Source: Otatea glauca
Lineage: Eukaryota; Streptophyta; Magnoliopsida; Poales; Poaceae
NCBI GenBank assembly: GCA_036346275.1
Contig: CM070721.1
Span: 53,965,869 to 54,029,868, forward strand
DNA: 64,000 bases
Reading direction: 5' to 3'
How positions within the stretch are numbered: the stretch's first letter is position 1; each line of letters begins with the position of its first letter. Shown here in pieces: positions 1 to 10,364 of this stretch. The notes below the pieces were generated by a model. It was not told where the DNA came from, made no database searches, and saw nothing but the letters and a program-made list of their open reading frames with translations. The position numbers were made by a program, and so were the translations under genes.

Positions 1-960
1 GCCAAGATTACAACTAAAATTATTTAATTCAACTTCCAAAGACCCTAATTGCATCACTGAGTATTCAAAAGATAAAAAACAGTGAAAATAGTTCAAAGAA
101 GCAATTAAGAGTTTTGGTAGTCATTTTAAGAGTTCAATATACAAAGTACAAATATAAAGCATTCTACAAGGATAAACAATCAGATTGTACATGGGCAAAC
201 AACACATCCTACAAGGATGCCATATAAAGCATTTAAAACATAAGTTTACAATTGAACAAGTTGTCTTAAGATAACTTTTCAATTCCAACAAGTTCCAAAT
301 CAAAAAAGTTATTGATGTAAAGAAAAATCAAATAGCACGTAATGGGTTAATAATTTGGTAAACCATCACATATCTACAGAGCACAAAGAATGAACTTTCA
401 TAAGCACACAAGTAAACCTTTTCAAGTATGAACATTGAGATGATTTGTGCAAGGTTTAAGAAAGAGTTGCCTAAATGTCCTAAAATCGACTAAGTTATGC
501 ATTTCAACTGAAATTATCACTATTGCAACAGATTACTCAGATTGATATATACTAAAAGAATGAACTAAATTTCCTACTAAGCATATGTCCATCATTGCAC
601 ATCGACTAAATTGCAACTCATGTTCCTAAATTTGAGCAAGAGAAAGGAAGGGAGGGGGCAGGTAGCTCACCAAGTCATCAAACTCCACAACAAAGTTCAA
701 GCGAACGAAGAATTAACAAACGAGACACCAAACCTATTACCTCTACTAAAAGACCGAAACCAACCTTTTAACTCTTTAAAACCGGCTTAAAACTAAGTCA
801 TTGAAATGTACAAAATTTCGATATGACCTCTCTAGTAAATAGGATATCCACTCAGCAGACAAAAAAACATTTGCAGTTATAATATATATATCAATCTCTC
901 ATACCAGAAGGAGACATTTTAGCAGATCCTTAGATAATCAATCACACATCCAAAACGGCA
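1..960. other. AT-rich sequence without a recognisable gene
   Basis: No convincing coding region, RNA gene or element terminus was seen. Short direct repeats occur around 150-240, where two copies of a tacaaggat-type motif lie beside two copies of ataaagcatt. The stretch may be the far end of the CACTA element that follows, but no cactacaagaa-type terminus was found to prove it. Confidence 0.5.
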
Positions 961-1032
961 ATTTGTAAACTACGTACGCAATGACCACCGCCGCCGCTGG
1001 CGCTGTTGAAGATGTCTTCTATGATGTCGTCG

Positions 1033-3838
1033 TTAGTACATGCTGGAGGGCGTGACCCAGAAACCTGTAAGTTCAAGAATTGACAAACTTAGCTTGTGTC
1101 GCAAACTTAGAATGTTTTCTACATCCATACCTGTGGTGTCGCTCGAGGTGGCCGCAGGCCCACGGGTTGAAGTACATAGGCATTCCTTGGCTTGGCATAG
1201 GTGGTGGGTACATGTAGAACGGGTTTGGAGGCTGGGAGCCCTGTAAGGCATAGACAGGTACATTATGCCACATATAAATCATTCATTCAAATTTTGAATA
1301 ACGAATTGAACCGACCCGTCTTTACCTGTGGTGCCTCTCCTGCAGAAGGTGGCTGCATCTGTGGAGTGAACATGTAGAAAGGAGGAGGAGGCTGGGAGCT
1401 CTGTGGATCATAGTTTGTGATATAAAGTATACATAATAGAGTTTTATGAAAATAAAGAATGCATGAGAATATCATATAACCCGAGGTGCATCTCCTAGGG
1501 TGGTGCTCGCATCCCAAGAGGGTTTATGAAGGACGCCGAGGGAGGCTGAGCACCCTGTGATGCTTCTCCTTGTGGTGGTGGCTACATGTGCGGAGAAAAT
1601 ATGTAGAAGGGAGATGGCTGGGAGCCCTATGATATAATAGTCCAGTTTGTGAATTCGTGATTTTACGAGCTAAGTGAATTAGAGAGTAATGAACTCAAGT
1701 ATCTTTACTGCATGAGCAGAGGGCGAAACACCGCACGTTAGGTCCAAGAGATTGTGACGATTCTTTCGATATAGATTGTTTGTTAGATTTTAATCACAAA
1801 TGTACAATTGAGCGTTTTGTTTAAAGTTGAGATTGTACCTGCAGATACATTTTCATGTATTCTGAGTCTTCTCGGCTTCTGTGAGCTTCCTCTCGTGCAT
1901 GACGAGACTCTTCTCGCGCTTGACGAGACTCTTCTCGCGCTTGACGAGCCTCCTCGTGCGCTTGTGCTTCCTGTGCGGACCTCGACGATCGAGCACTCCC
2001 CTGTGAGGAAACCGAGCCTCGTGGAGGACAATCGCAGTCCACAACTCCATCCCCCATGGCCCACCTACAAACGATATATACTGAAATGTGACCATGCAAC
2101 ATTTTTTTCCTTAGTAGAGCGAAAACAAATAAAATCAGTTTTATTAACGAACCTCCCATGCTTTAGGCCCTCCAACGGCGTGGTACAACGCTCCACATCG
2201 ACTCATGCCTCCAATCAACCTCCGCCCATGACGTTGTGTCATTTGTTTCGCATATGACGCTTTGCAAACAAAGATTTTGGTGCTCTGGATGTAAATTTGC
2301 ACAAAACATATTGTGTCATTTATACTTACCTCCTCTCACTAGCCCCGCTGTCGCACAACACATCCGGTTCTGTGGATCCTCGCCTTGGTGCCCCGGATGT
2401 AAACTTCCACAAAAGTGGGAGTACTCCCACTTTCACCTCCTACGATGCAAAGTTATAAACATAGTGACAAATTCACTAACAATTATAATACCGACACTTA
2501 CCATGCGTTGCTCTAGGCCAATGTGTAAAATCTGCGCCGTACTTGTGCTTCCCAATCTACTTCTTCTGCCCTCGATTTCTATTTGATTTTTCTTGAAAAT
2601 CCTCGACCCCAAGATCGCACATCCACCTCCAAGCCTCCATGTCCTTCATTATCCAATCGACCGAGCTCGAGATACTCTTGTTCCGTTAGGTGTATCCTCC
2701 TCGCCTCTGGTCCTCTTCTCATGTTCACCTTCTTCACCCTCTTGTAAAATTGATGACAGCTTGAACTGCATTGCCGAACGAATCTCCGACAACCTTTGTG
2801 CCGCTCGTTGAAGACGCTTTTGGCCTTCTTCAAAGCGTTGTAATCGTCTTCGTTCTCAAGCTGGAACCTCTCCTGCATATAATCACACACTGTCAAATTG
2901 TACTTACATTTAAAGCAATACTCAAATAAAGTAAATACATAACGCAAACTCACCCAGAAGCCAGCCCACACTGCGCCCTGACATGTTTGGTTGTCTTCGC
3001 CTCCTTCCACGTTCTCCTTCAACGCCCAGTGCTTCCAGTTGTGGGCCGTGAATCTATCCCCGCCTGACTCAACCATGCCAGGGTAGTAGTACCGGCCAAG
3101 GGCTCCCAACACGACGTTAACCTTTGTAATGTGGCCCGTCCCAGTCCAACCCGGCTCTTTCCAGTGCCTACAACAAAATACAAGACAAAGATGCATCAAA
3201 ACACTAAGTTGTCACTTAGCTAATGCTAAAAGAAAAGACATGAAAGATATAATCATTACTGCTCCGTGTACCTCTATCAACCTCCTATCGGCCGGGTTGC
3301 ATCTTGGACGAACTGAGACGGTTTTACGAAACCTAAAATGCAAATAATTAGTTCATAGACATTAAAATGTAAATATGGAGATTAAATGATAATCCAATAC
3401 TACACATATACCGATAGTACCAAGAAGACCCGCCTCTTCAACCGGCTCTAAGGTCGTCTCCAACTCAGCATCTGCCACGCCTCGGCCTCGGCGTCTGATC
3501 TCAGATCTGCTGCCCCACCGCCACCACCCCTAACGACCTCCTCGTCGTCCGCCTCGCCCATGTCCTCATGCTCACATCCCAACCGCCTCCTCCGCAACCC
3601 CTACCGCCTCGCCCTCTTGTGGTCGCTCCCGCTGCTTCGTGCTCGCCATCGGCACCTCTCGAGTCGCTCCGCGCCGCCTAATCTGCGCCGCCCAACAAAT
3701 ATGGCGCTCGCTGGCCGCCGAGTGCCGACCATCGTAACCCTTGCTCTCGACCTTCCGGAGGACGACCACGAACTTGCCTTTAAGCTTGTCAACTCGATGC
3801 CCGAACATACTCATCTGTTCAAATTTGACAAGAGTTAG
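1033..3838 (-). pseudogene. Second CACTA protein (Ptta/En/Spm, TNPA-like), broken
   Basis: In CACTA elements the second product (TNPA or the plant Ptta/En/Spm protein) is thought to bind subterminal repeats and assist the TNP2 transposase. Here exon-like pieces lie in order on the minus strand. About 3838-3420 is a charged N-terminus. About 3340-3255 encodes RPRCNPADRRLIEVHG. 3199-2580 is the longest open piece, with WTGTGHITKVNVVLGALGRY and a following KHWALKENVEGG segment. 2159-1821 is a coiled-coil tail with repeated REESRQA-type heptads ending YLQVQSQL. 1640-1033 encodes several short Pro/Met/Tyr-rich units. Introns appear to separate the pieces, and frame changes occur inside them (for example near 2760). 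The family assignment rests on the context after TNP2 and on general resemblance to the plant Ptta transposase family. No full reading frame exists. Confidence 0.6.
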
Positions 3839-3971
3839 TATACAGGTTTACAAATAATTTTCAATAACTTGCAAAAATGAATGAGACAACTATAACATGT
3901 AAAAAATGAAGGAGACAACAATGACTATTAGAAAATGAACGAGGCAACAATAATCTTACAAAATATACATA

Positions 3972-6900
3972 TCAAAAGTCGTTGGCGTCGGAATCTGCTT
4001 CTGCGACTCGTATTTCATTGATACGTGCTTGAAGACGTGCAATCCTTACTGACTTTTTAGGGTGTTTTCGTGACGGGCCTGGTTCATCTGTTATTATGTC
4101 TGTGGCATCGGTAGGTAATTGATCGAGTCCTGCCCCGTCGGAGACAAGGAAAGAATCCCCCATATCTTCTTCTTGATATACATCACCCACATCATCCTCT
4201 ACGTTACTTGCCACATACGAAACATCCTCAGGAGGATATACTTCAGGGTTAACTTTAAATACAACCCACCAAGCCTTCAAGCTACGGTGAGGATAGCTCT
4301 GTAGTACACTGCCAACCCGATGTGCAAGCACAATGTTATTAATGTGGCCTGAAGCATGACGTGCTTCACCTCCACCATCCCAAAGTCATCGACACGTGTG
4401 CCGCTGTGTGGATCGAACCAATGGCAATAAAAACACAACCTTCGTTCTTTGGCACCCCAAAGGTATACTCAATTATGTTTTGTACAACACCGTAGTAGTC
4501 TAATATATCACCGCTGAATCGGATGACGTTGTGACTACTCATTGCTTGAAGTAGCCGCAAGTGGACGGCTAGCTTGTAATTTCATTGTTCAAAGCAGAAC
4601 CCGCTCACATCACAATGACTATAGCTCCTTGCCGCCACATCACCATGTGAGAGCCGCTTGAGATCCTCGTGACGGAGGCATCACACATACACTATATAGC
4701 AACATGCATAATGTTATTCTAATATTAAGTTATTACAACAATTCATTTTAGAAAATGAATAAATAGTCAAATTACATCTCGTGGAACCATTGCACGAAGC
4801 TTGGGCCGCCTTTCAACCCATCACGACGTAGGTTATCCAATTGCTTAGTTGTGGGTTGTCGAGTTGACTTCCAATTTTCTTTGTCAAATACTCGCCATTT
4901 ATTCTCGGGTTAAAAGGACACTACATCGAAATGTTGAAAACATAATTGAGAAAGTCACTTACTCAAAATATTTTTTAACTTCTACCATGTTAGTGAACAT
5001 GTAAAGCATGGCCAGGTTCCACTCCTCATACTCAACATGGTGTGAAGTGTACGACCCAACAGGTTGACCCTTGCATTGAAAAAGCTTAAGTTCGCTCAAC
5101 GGTTCTTCTTCCGTGGCACGGTACCGATTCGTAGGGGCATTCACATTGTGCTTGAGTGCGAAATACTTTGTTGAGAAGTTTGTGATCTCTTTACTTGCAT
5201 AAGCCTCTGCGATACACCCCTCTACCCTTGCCTTGTTGCGATTTGTAGCTCTAAGCTTTTTCAACTCCCTTTCCGACTATACATCCATCCGAAGCTGCGC
5301 AGACCTCCAACCTTCGCTTCCCAAGGTAGATGCACCAGCAAATGTTGCATCACATTCATAAAACCAGGTGGGAAAGTTTTTTCCAACTTGCATACAAGCA
5401 ATGGAATTCCCTTCTCTAACTTCTGCATCAACATCTTCGAGATTTCCTTAGCGCATATCTGTCTATAGAAGTAACTGAGCTCGGCTAACATCCTCCACAA
5501 CTCATTATCAAAATAGCCACGAAACATTACCGGAACAAGTCTTTCCATGATAATATGGTAATCATGACTCTTTAGCCTGCTTAGCTTACGGTGCTAACAT
5601 TCACACCCGCTTTATGTTAGATGCATAGCGATCAGAAACTTTAGAGTTTTCAACCACCTCAAAATCATTTACGGTCTTCCGGCTTCACACAAGATGGAGC
5701 TCGTGGCGGCTCTCATTTCCATTTAAACCAACTTTAACCTCGAGCCCACACCTAGCACAATGATCACCCATGTCTTTCCTAGCACTCACGTTATCCTTTG
5801 TTTTGTCGGTTACATCAAAACCATGTTTATGATGCTTTCGCCACATTGCGCTCTTGGTGCATCAAATCTATGTTATGCGGAGAATCAAAGCTTTCGCGTA
5901 AGGCAGCTCCCAAAGAAAAGAAATATGAGTCCAGTTGTGCTCCTTTCCATAGCGATGAAACCCACTTAGTAGATCATACAAGCCGACTATGCCATTCACC
6001 TATCTCCTCTCCTGTGAGTCGCCGCGCACTTTTTAACTTTCATCCTTTTCGAAATGCTTTGGCGCTGCTCCTAAAAGGGTGCTCGCTGGAAGCCATCGTC
6101 GATGGCAATCAAGAATGTGATCTTTTACCGCGGCGTGAGCTCAATGCATCGTAGTCACCATACAAATTGGACAACACAGCGACCATGAACACACCACCGC
6201 CCAAATGCCATATGCTAACAAATCATGGACCGACCACATGTATGCGGCTCGTAAGGTAAATTCTCTACCACCAACGCTGTCGTATGCCTTTTGCCCTCGC
6301 CACAACTTCTTCAACTCATCAATTAAGGGCCGCATGAACACATTGAGATCCTTCCTGGATGCTTAGGACTGGAATGACAAGAGCAAGGAATATGAACCCT
6401 ATTTCAAGCAAATCTCGGGTGGAAGATTGTATGGCATGATGAAGACCGCCAACAAGAGTAGGGGCTAGCGCTTGCCGAAAGGTGTGAAACCATCCGTGGA
6501 CAAACCAAGACGGACACTCCTAGGTCGCTTGCAAATGCAGGATCGAATCGGTCCAATGCCCGCCATGCCTCGCTATCGACGGATGCACCATCATATCCGG
6601 TCTTGGTCCTCACGTCTACCTTCTTTGTGCCACCGCATATGTTTCATTGTTTCTTTTGACATGTACGTACCGCTTAAGCCTATCCGTGATCGGCATGTAC
6701 CAAGTCGCTTAGTCGCGACCTTTGTAGTCACCGATACCCTTCCTCATCTACCACCTCAACGAATCTACACTTACCGCAATGCATACAATGGGTATCCTTG
6801 TCATGATCCTTCCGAACAAACATGCAATTATTCTCGCACACATCAATCTTCCGTAATTCATCCCGAGGCCGCCATCAACTTTTTCGATTGGTACAAATCC

Positions 6901-6996
6901 TTTGGCATCTTGTGGTTAGGCGGAAGAACATCATTCATTAGTTCAAGCAAAGCGTTGAAGCATTTGTTCGAAAAGTTGAACTCGACTTCATCGACA
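3972..6996 (-). pseudogene. TNP2-type CACTA transposase with DUF4218 and DUF4216, broken
   Basis: The intact protein is the DDE transposase that cuts and joins CACTA ends. Recognisable blocks run along the minus strand. An N-terminal piece (about 6996-6860) contains NKCFNALLELMNDVLPPNHK. About 6690-6620 encodes MPITDRLKRLYMSKETMKHM. About 6610-6500 encodes SEAWRALDRFDPAFASD. The Transposase_21 core at 6341-6141 has FMRPLIDELKKLW and FTLRAAYMWSVHDLLAYG. DUF4218 is at 5548-4959 (MERLVPVMFRGYF, LAELSYFYRQICAKEIS, EKTFPPGFMNVMQHLLVHLP). DUF4216 is at 4560-3972 (FSGDILDYYGVVQNIIEYTFG, HRSLKAWWVVFKVNPE). The pieces are split among frames by many stops and indels, for example around 5640-6140. The normal N-terminus ahead of NKCFNALLEL is missing and GC-rich DNA lies there instead. 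The fold assignment is secure; activity is excluded. Confidence 0.88.
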
Positions 6997-6999
6997 TAA

Positions 7000-7485
7000 T
7001 GCGTCTGGCGATCGAGCGGGCGGCGGCTGGCGGGAGGGCGGCCGGGCGCGGCGGGCGATGGCGCTGGTGGCCGATCGGGCGGGGCGGCACATGGCGGGCA
7101 CCGGCCGGGGCGGCGTCTCTGGGCGGCCGAGCGGGCGGCAACGCGGCGGCGGGCGGCGGCGGTCGGGCGGGCTGACAGTGGGTGGCGGGCGACGACGCTG
7201 GTGGCCGGCCGGGCGGTAGCGCGGCGGCGGCCGAAGGGGCAAGGCGCGGTGGAGGGCGGCCGGGCGCGGCGGGCAGCAGGCGCGTAGCCGGCCGGGCGGG
7301 AGGCGGCGTAGCGGCGGGCGGCGCGGCGGGGGGGGCGAGCCGAGGCGGGCGGGGCTCGAGGGGATCAAGGGCAGCGAGCGTGTGCCGTGGCGGGGGGCGG
7401 GCGGCGCGGCGCGGGGCGGGCGGGCGGTGCACGGGCGCGCGCGCAAGGCGGTCGGGGAGAGGGCAAGGCGACGCATGGCGTGGCC
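7000..7485. other. Very GC-rich low-complexity block inside the CACTA element
   Basis: Nearly all bases are G or C. The two 60-base lines I counted, at 7021 and 7321, contain 8 and 10 A/T bases. The G-rich strand is the plus strand, built from variations of gggcggcgg and ggccgggcgg. Open frames on both strands (for example 7182-7574 plus and 6938-7432 minus) encode only Gly/Arg/Ala- or Pro/Arg/Ala-rich low-complexity peptide and are probably a side effect of base composition. The block sits where the promoter, leader and N-terminal exons of TNP2 would be expected. Confidence 0.75.
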
Positions 7486-7527
7486 GATGGGCTTTTCCTA
7501 CTCGGCTTAAATTGTGGGGTTTGGTGG

Positions 7528-7830
7528 CCCACGAATTTAAATGTGTAAATTCGTGGGTAAGTTCTGGCCCATAAATTTAAATACGTAAATTCGTGGGTAA
7601 GTTCTGGCCCATGAATTTAAATGAATAAATACATGCGTATATTGTGGCCCACGAATTTAAATAAATAAATTCGTGTGTATTATTGTGACCCACGAATTTA
7701 AATAAATAAATTCGTGGTGTTATTAATATTACTTAATTTAATTAAAACGGGTTTTATAGAAACCGACGAATTTAAATACATAAATTCGTGGGTTTTTTTG
7801 ACCCACGAATTTAAAAAACCCATGAATTTT
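7528..7830. repeat. CACTA subterminal array of palindromes, 40-bp period
   Basis: Five copies start at 7528, 7568, 7608, 7648 and 7689, so the spacing is 40-41 bp. Each copy has a palindromic core of about 30 bp of the form cccacgaatttaaat-n-taaattcgtggg. A sixth full copy lies at 7763-7792 and half-copies follow up to 7830. Such subterminal repeats close to a CACTA terminus are the usual binding sites of the element's TNPA-type protein, and that role is inferred here. Copy 3 (7608) is the most mutated. Confidence 0.85.
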
Positions 7831-7848
7831 TCCGTGTTTCTTGTAGTG
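7831..7848 (-). repeat. CACTA terminal inverted repeat
   Basis: On the minus strand the sequence is CACTACAAGAAACACGGA, the hallmark terminus of CACTA elements. It fixes the right boundary of the transposon at 7848. No partner copy was found in the window. Confidence 0.85.
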
Positions 7849-8541
7849 TGGACCCACACTGTCGTACTTATTAAATAAACAGTCAATTCTAAAGTATACA
7901 AAACATATGTAGTTTTTCGAAATAGAAGCTAAAACATGTGGTTTTCTGATAATTTGTACAATAAACATGCAATTTTGACAAATTTACTCTTTTTTGAAAA
8001 TATGACCCTATTACTAATGCAATTGCGAAAATAGTCCCATCCCGAATCGAGGAAGTGTCCTCCCGCACCATAGGAGCACCTACTGCGCATTGAGAGCACG
8101 ACAAGTCATCGAAGCCACCACGTTCGGTAGGTACTCCTGCTATGCAGGACACGTGTCACCTCTTGACGTTTCTGTAATCGAGCTATTTTTTAATTATATT
8201 TGTAAAGAGGCTAGATTTGCAAAAGTAATGATTTCCATTCGTCGAAGGATTCAATAATTGTTATGCTTCGTGTCGTTCTTTCCTTTGCAAGTTCATGCTG
8301 TTGAATACACTTCTAGATCAATTGCCACATTTTGGTCCATGCGTGCAATAATACAACCTAGCTAGTACATTTTATTAGTGCATGTACGTGTTGAATGCTA
8401 GGTAGTGTAAGTTGATGAATAAGCAGTAATCTCCAATGTTGCCAATGAATTTCTAGGCAGAATTCCAAAATGGTACAGCGATGATATGAGTGGGCTTTTG
8501 TGAATGATGCTTGCTTCTAACTTAATTAAGGTGTTTGGATT
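7849..8541. other. Intergenic DNA between the CACTA element and Copia A
   Basis: No gene is recognisable here. The sequence upstream of 8541 appears continuous with that downstream of 47616 once Copia A and one target duplication are removed, so this is the older host or background sequence into which Copia A inserted. Confidence 0.55.
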
Positions 8542-8546
8542 GTTGG

Positions 8547-8783
8547 TGTTATAAGATAAGATATTCTTAACCGTATTCGGTTGGACTCTATCTCTTATGT
8601 GTGGACGAATCTGAATTTATCTTTTACTACCTTCTACTATATATTGGGCACCCCTTGTACAAGAGATCAATATAATAAAAGCGAGAGAACTTTGCCCCCT
8701 ACTTGTGTGCTATAGTTCTTGTTCTTGTGATTTCGTTGGCTTGTGGTTGATTGATCATAGGTGAACGACTACGTTTTACAACA
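8547..8783 (+). repeat. Copia A 5' LTR
   Basis: 237 bp, from TGTTATAAGA to ttttacaaca. A TATA-like tatatat (8638-8644) is followed by a poly(A)-signal-like aataaaa around 8670. It matches the 3' LTR at 47374-47611 over its whole length with scattered substitutions. Confidence 0.93.
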
Positions 8784-8785
8784 CG

Positions 8786-8802
8786 TTATCAGCACGAAGC
8801 TC
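8786..8802 (+). promoter_or_regulatory. Copia A primer-binding site (atypical)
   Basis: The sequence ttatcagcacgaagctc lies just inside the 5' LTR. Unlike the sites of Copia C and gypsy D in this window, it does not match the tggtatcagagc end of initiator tRNA-Met. Some Copia elements prime from an internal half-tRNA fragment, and that is the likely explanation here. Confidence 0.6.
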
Positions 8803-9645
8803 TACTGAGACTACCGATCATGATCGTCTGCCTGCAACAATCTACACGGCATCGAATTTCAATCCGCAACATGCAATCAACCTACATTAAGCCCTACGTA
8901 AGTTCAATCTACGCCGGTTGATCGCACTCGAACAGAAAAGTACATCATATAGATGTTTCAATCTGTTCATATCTAAATTTGCGAATTTGATTCTATTGTT
9001 CATCAACAAGTTTTGAAAAAAAGGGATTGGAGGTGCGTGTGCCCCTGCAGTAGGCAACGCTGAGCGTGCAAAACCAGCAAGAAGATCGATCTCGCGTGTC
9101 CAGCAGGCGACCGCGTCGGTGGCGGTTCTGTGCCTTGGTCGCTGCGCCTGTGCCGCGCCCGGATGGCCTTGCCAGCGTTGCGCCGATGCGCCTCATTGAC
9201 CGGTGCGCCCGCAGCCGTCGCGCTCCCAAGGCCACCGCTGAACCATCGCGCTCCCGAGGTCGCCGTTGAGACACCGCGCGCCCGAGGCCGCCGTTGCGAG
9301 GCCGCGTGCCTGATATTGCCAGAAGAAACGGCTCCGCCCACACGACCCGCAGTCGGATGTGGCGCCCGTAGCACCCTTGCCGTCAACTCCCCGAGATGCC
9401 TTGACTCATGTGCCCATGTCCCGAAGTACGTGCGGCAGCAACGACAGCGGCACGACCGTGCTCGGGCAGAAGATGAAACACGGAGGCAGCGGCGACTGTG
9501 CTGCGCCCCTTCGGCATCAGCCTCGCCGGCGGAGTTGCTCCGGATTCTGCGTGCATCGGAGACCGCGCTTGCGCACCTTCAACTTCCGCCCAGCCGGCGG
9601 AGATGCTTCGAATCCACACGCTTCTGCAGTCGCTCCCGCAGCTAG
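8803..9645 (+). other. Copia A leader, left part, GC-rich from about 9020
   Basis: The AT-rich start changes at about 9020 to a GC-rich tract. Overlapping open frames on both strands (9003-9386 minus, 9130-9645 plus) encode Arg/Ala/Pro-rich peptide without a recognisable domain. The leader continues at 41562 after Copia B. I regard the frames as compositional. Confidence 0.6.
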
Positions 9646-9738
9646 TGTTAGAAATGAGGCCCAAGTGGCCCATTTATCTCTAATGCCAAAGCTACAAATA
9701 ATAGTACCATATTGCTAGTTGAGAGGGGAGAATACCAA
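9646..9738 (+). repeat. Copia B 5' LTR remnant (truncated)
   Basis: Starts TGTTAGAAATGAGGCCC and matches 40645-40737 with one visible difference (c versus t in agtac/tata). At 9738 it jumps straight to ttggtat, the start of a degraded primer-binding site, so the remaining roughly 820 bp of the LTR is deleted. Confidence 0.88.
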
Positions 9739-9769
9739 TTGGTATTATTTGTGTGATTGTGATTCAGCA

Positions 9770-10364
9770 ATGACTGGTGCAAGTGATGCCATGAAACCTG
9801 AGAGGTTCAATGGTCAGAACTTCCGTAGGTGGCAGACTAGAGCCAAATTTTGGCTCATGTCTCTGGGTATGCGGTGGGTGATTTTCCCTCAAACCCGCTT
9901 ACGGATGAGGAGAATGCGTAGTATGAGAATGCGAATAACACCGCATTGGGCTACATTCTGACCATCTTGGCAGATCAGTTATATGATGTGTATATGAGTT
10001 ACACATCTACCACTGAGTTGTGGTTGGCTCTTGAACAAAAATATGCAGAAGCTGAGGCTGATCGCTGGTTGTATACGTGCGAGCAATTATTCGATTTTAC
10101 CATTGATGAGTCTAAATCGATTGTTGTTCAAGCGCATGAGTTTCAGCTACTAGTGGGCGAGATTGCACATTTGGGATGTGCTTCACCTGCAAAATTTGTG
10201 GCCGCGGGCATTGTGGCTAAACTTCCCCCATCTTGGAGGAATTTTGCCACTGGTCTAAAACACAAGAGGGAAGAGATTTCTATTGAAGATCTCATTGCTG
10301 CCCTCGACGTGGAAGAAAAAGCCAGAGCCAAAGTGTTGGCATTTCGAGCACCGGCAAGTAAATT
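9770..10364 (+). pseudogene. Copia B gag, N-terminal part, interrupted
   Basis: Gag forms the virus-like particle. The start at 9770 gives MTGASDAMKPERFNGQNFRR, typical of plant Copia gag. After about 45 codons there is a frame change and an in-frame tag near 9918. The main open part (9946-10364) encodes a UBN2-type gag region with LADQLYDVYMSYTSTTELWL, YTCEQLFDFTIDESKS and LPPSWRNFATGLKHKREEIS, ending with the EEKARAK region that leads into the zinc knuckle. A solo LTR at 10365 cuts the frame, and the rest resumes at 11271. Confidence 0.87.

Larger units (their letters stand above)
960..7848 (-). mobile_element. Decayed CACTA (En/Spm) DNA transposon, one terminus identified
   Basis: Read on the minus strand, the element starts at 7848 with CACTACAAGAAACACGGA, the standard CACTA terminus. 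It then has a palindromic subterminal array (7528-7830), a GC-rich block (about 7000-7480), a TNP2-type transposase pseudogene (3972-6996) and a second Ptta/TNPA-like pseudogene (about 1033-3838). This order, TNP2 followed by a second coiled-coil protein, is the one known for En/Spm and grass CACTA elements. The lower boundary at 960 is arbitrary because the second terminus was not found and may lie outside the window. Both genes are broken, so the copy cannot be autonomous. The 3-bp target duplication would start with tgg at 7849-7851, but it cannot be confirmed without the partner end. Confidence 0.8.

Noticed and set aside
1..960. Search for the second CACTA terminus
   Set aside because: No cactacaagaa-type sequence or copy of the palindromic array was seen, so the left boundary was left open.
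7182..7574. Open frame of 130 codons in the GC-rich CACTA block
   Set aside because: It is Gly/Ala/Arg low-complexity sequence, overlapped by equally long frames on the other strand, so base composition explains it.
9003..9645. Arg/Ala/Pro-rich open frames in the Copia A leader
   Set aside because: Frames occur on both strands at once with no domain. The GC-rich leader explains them.
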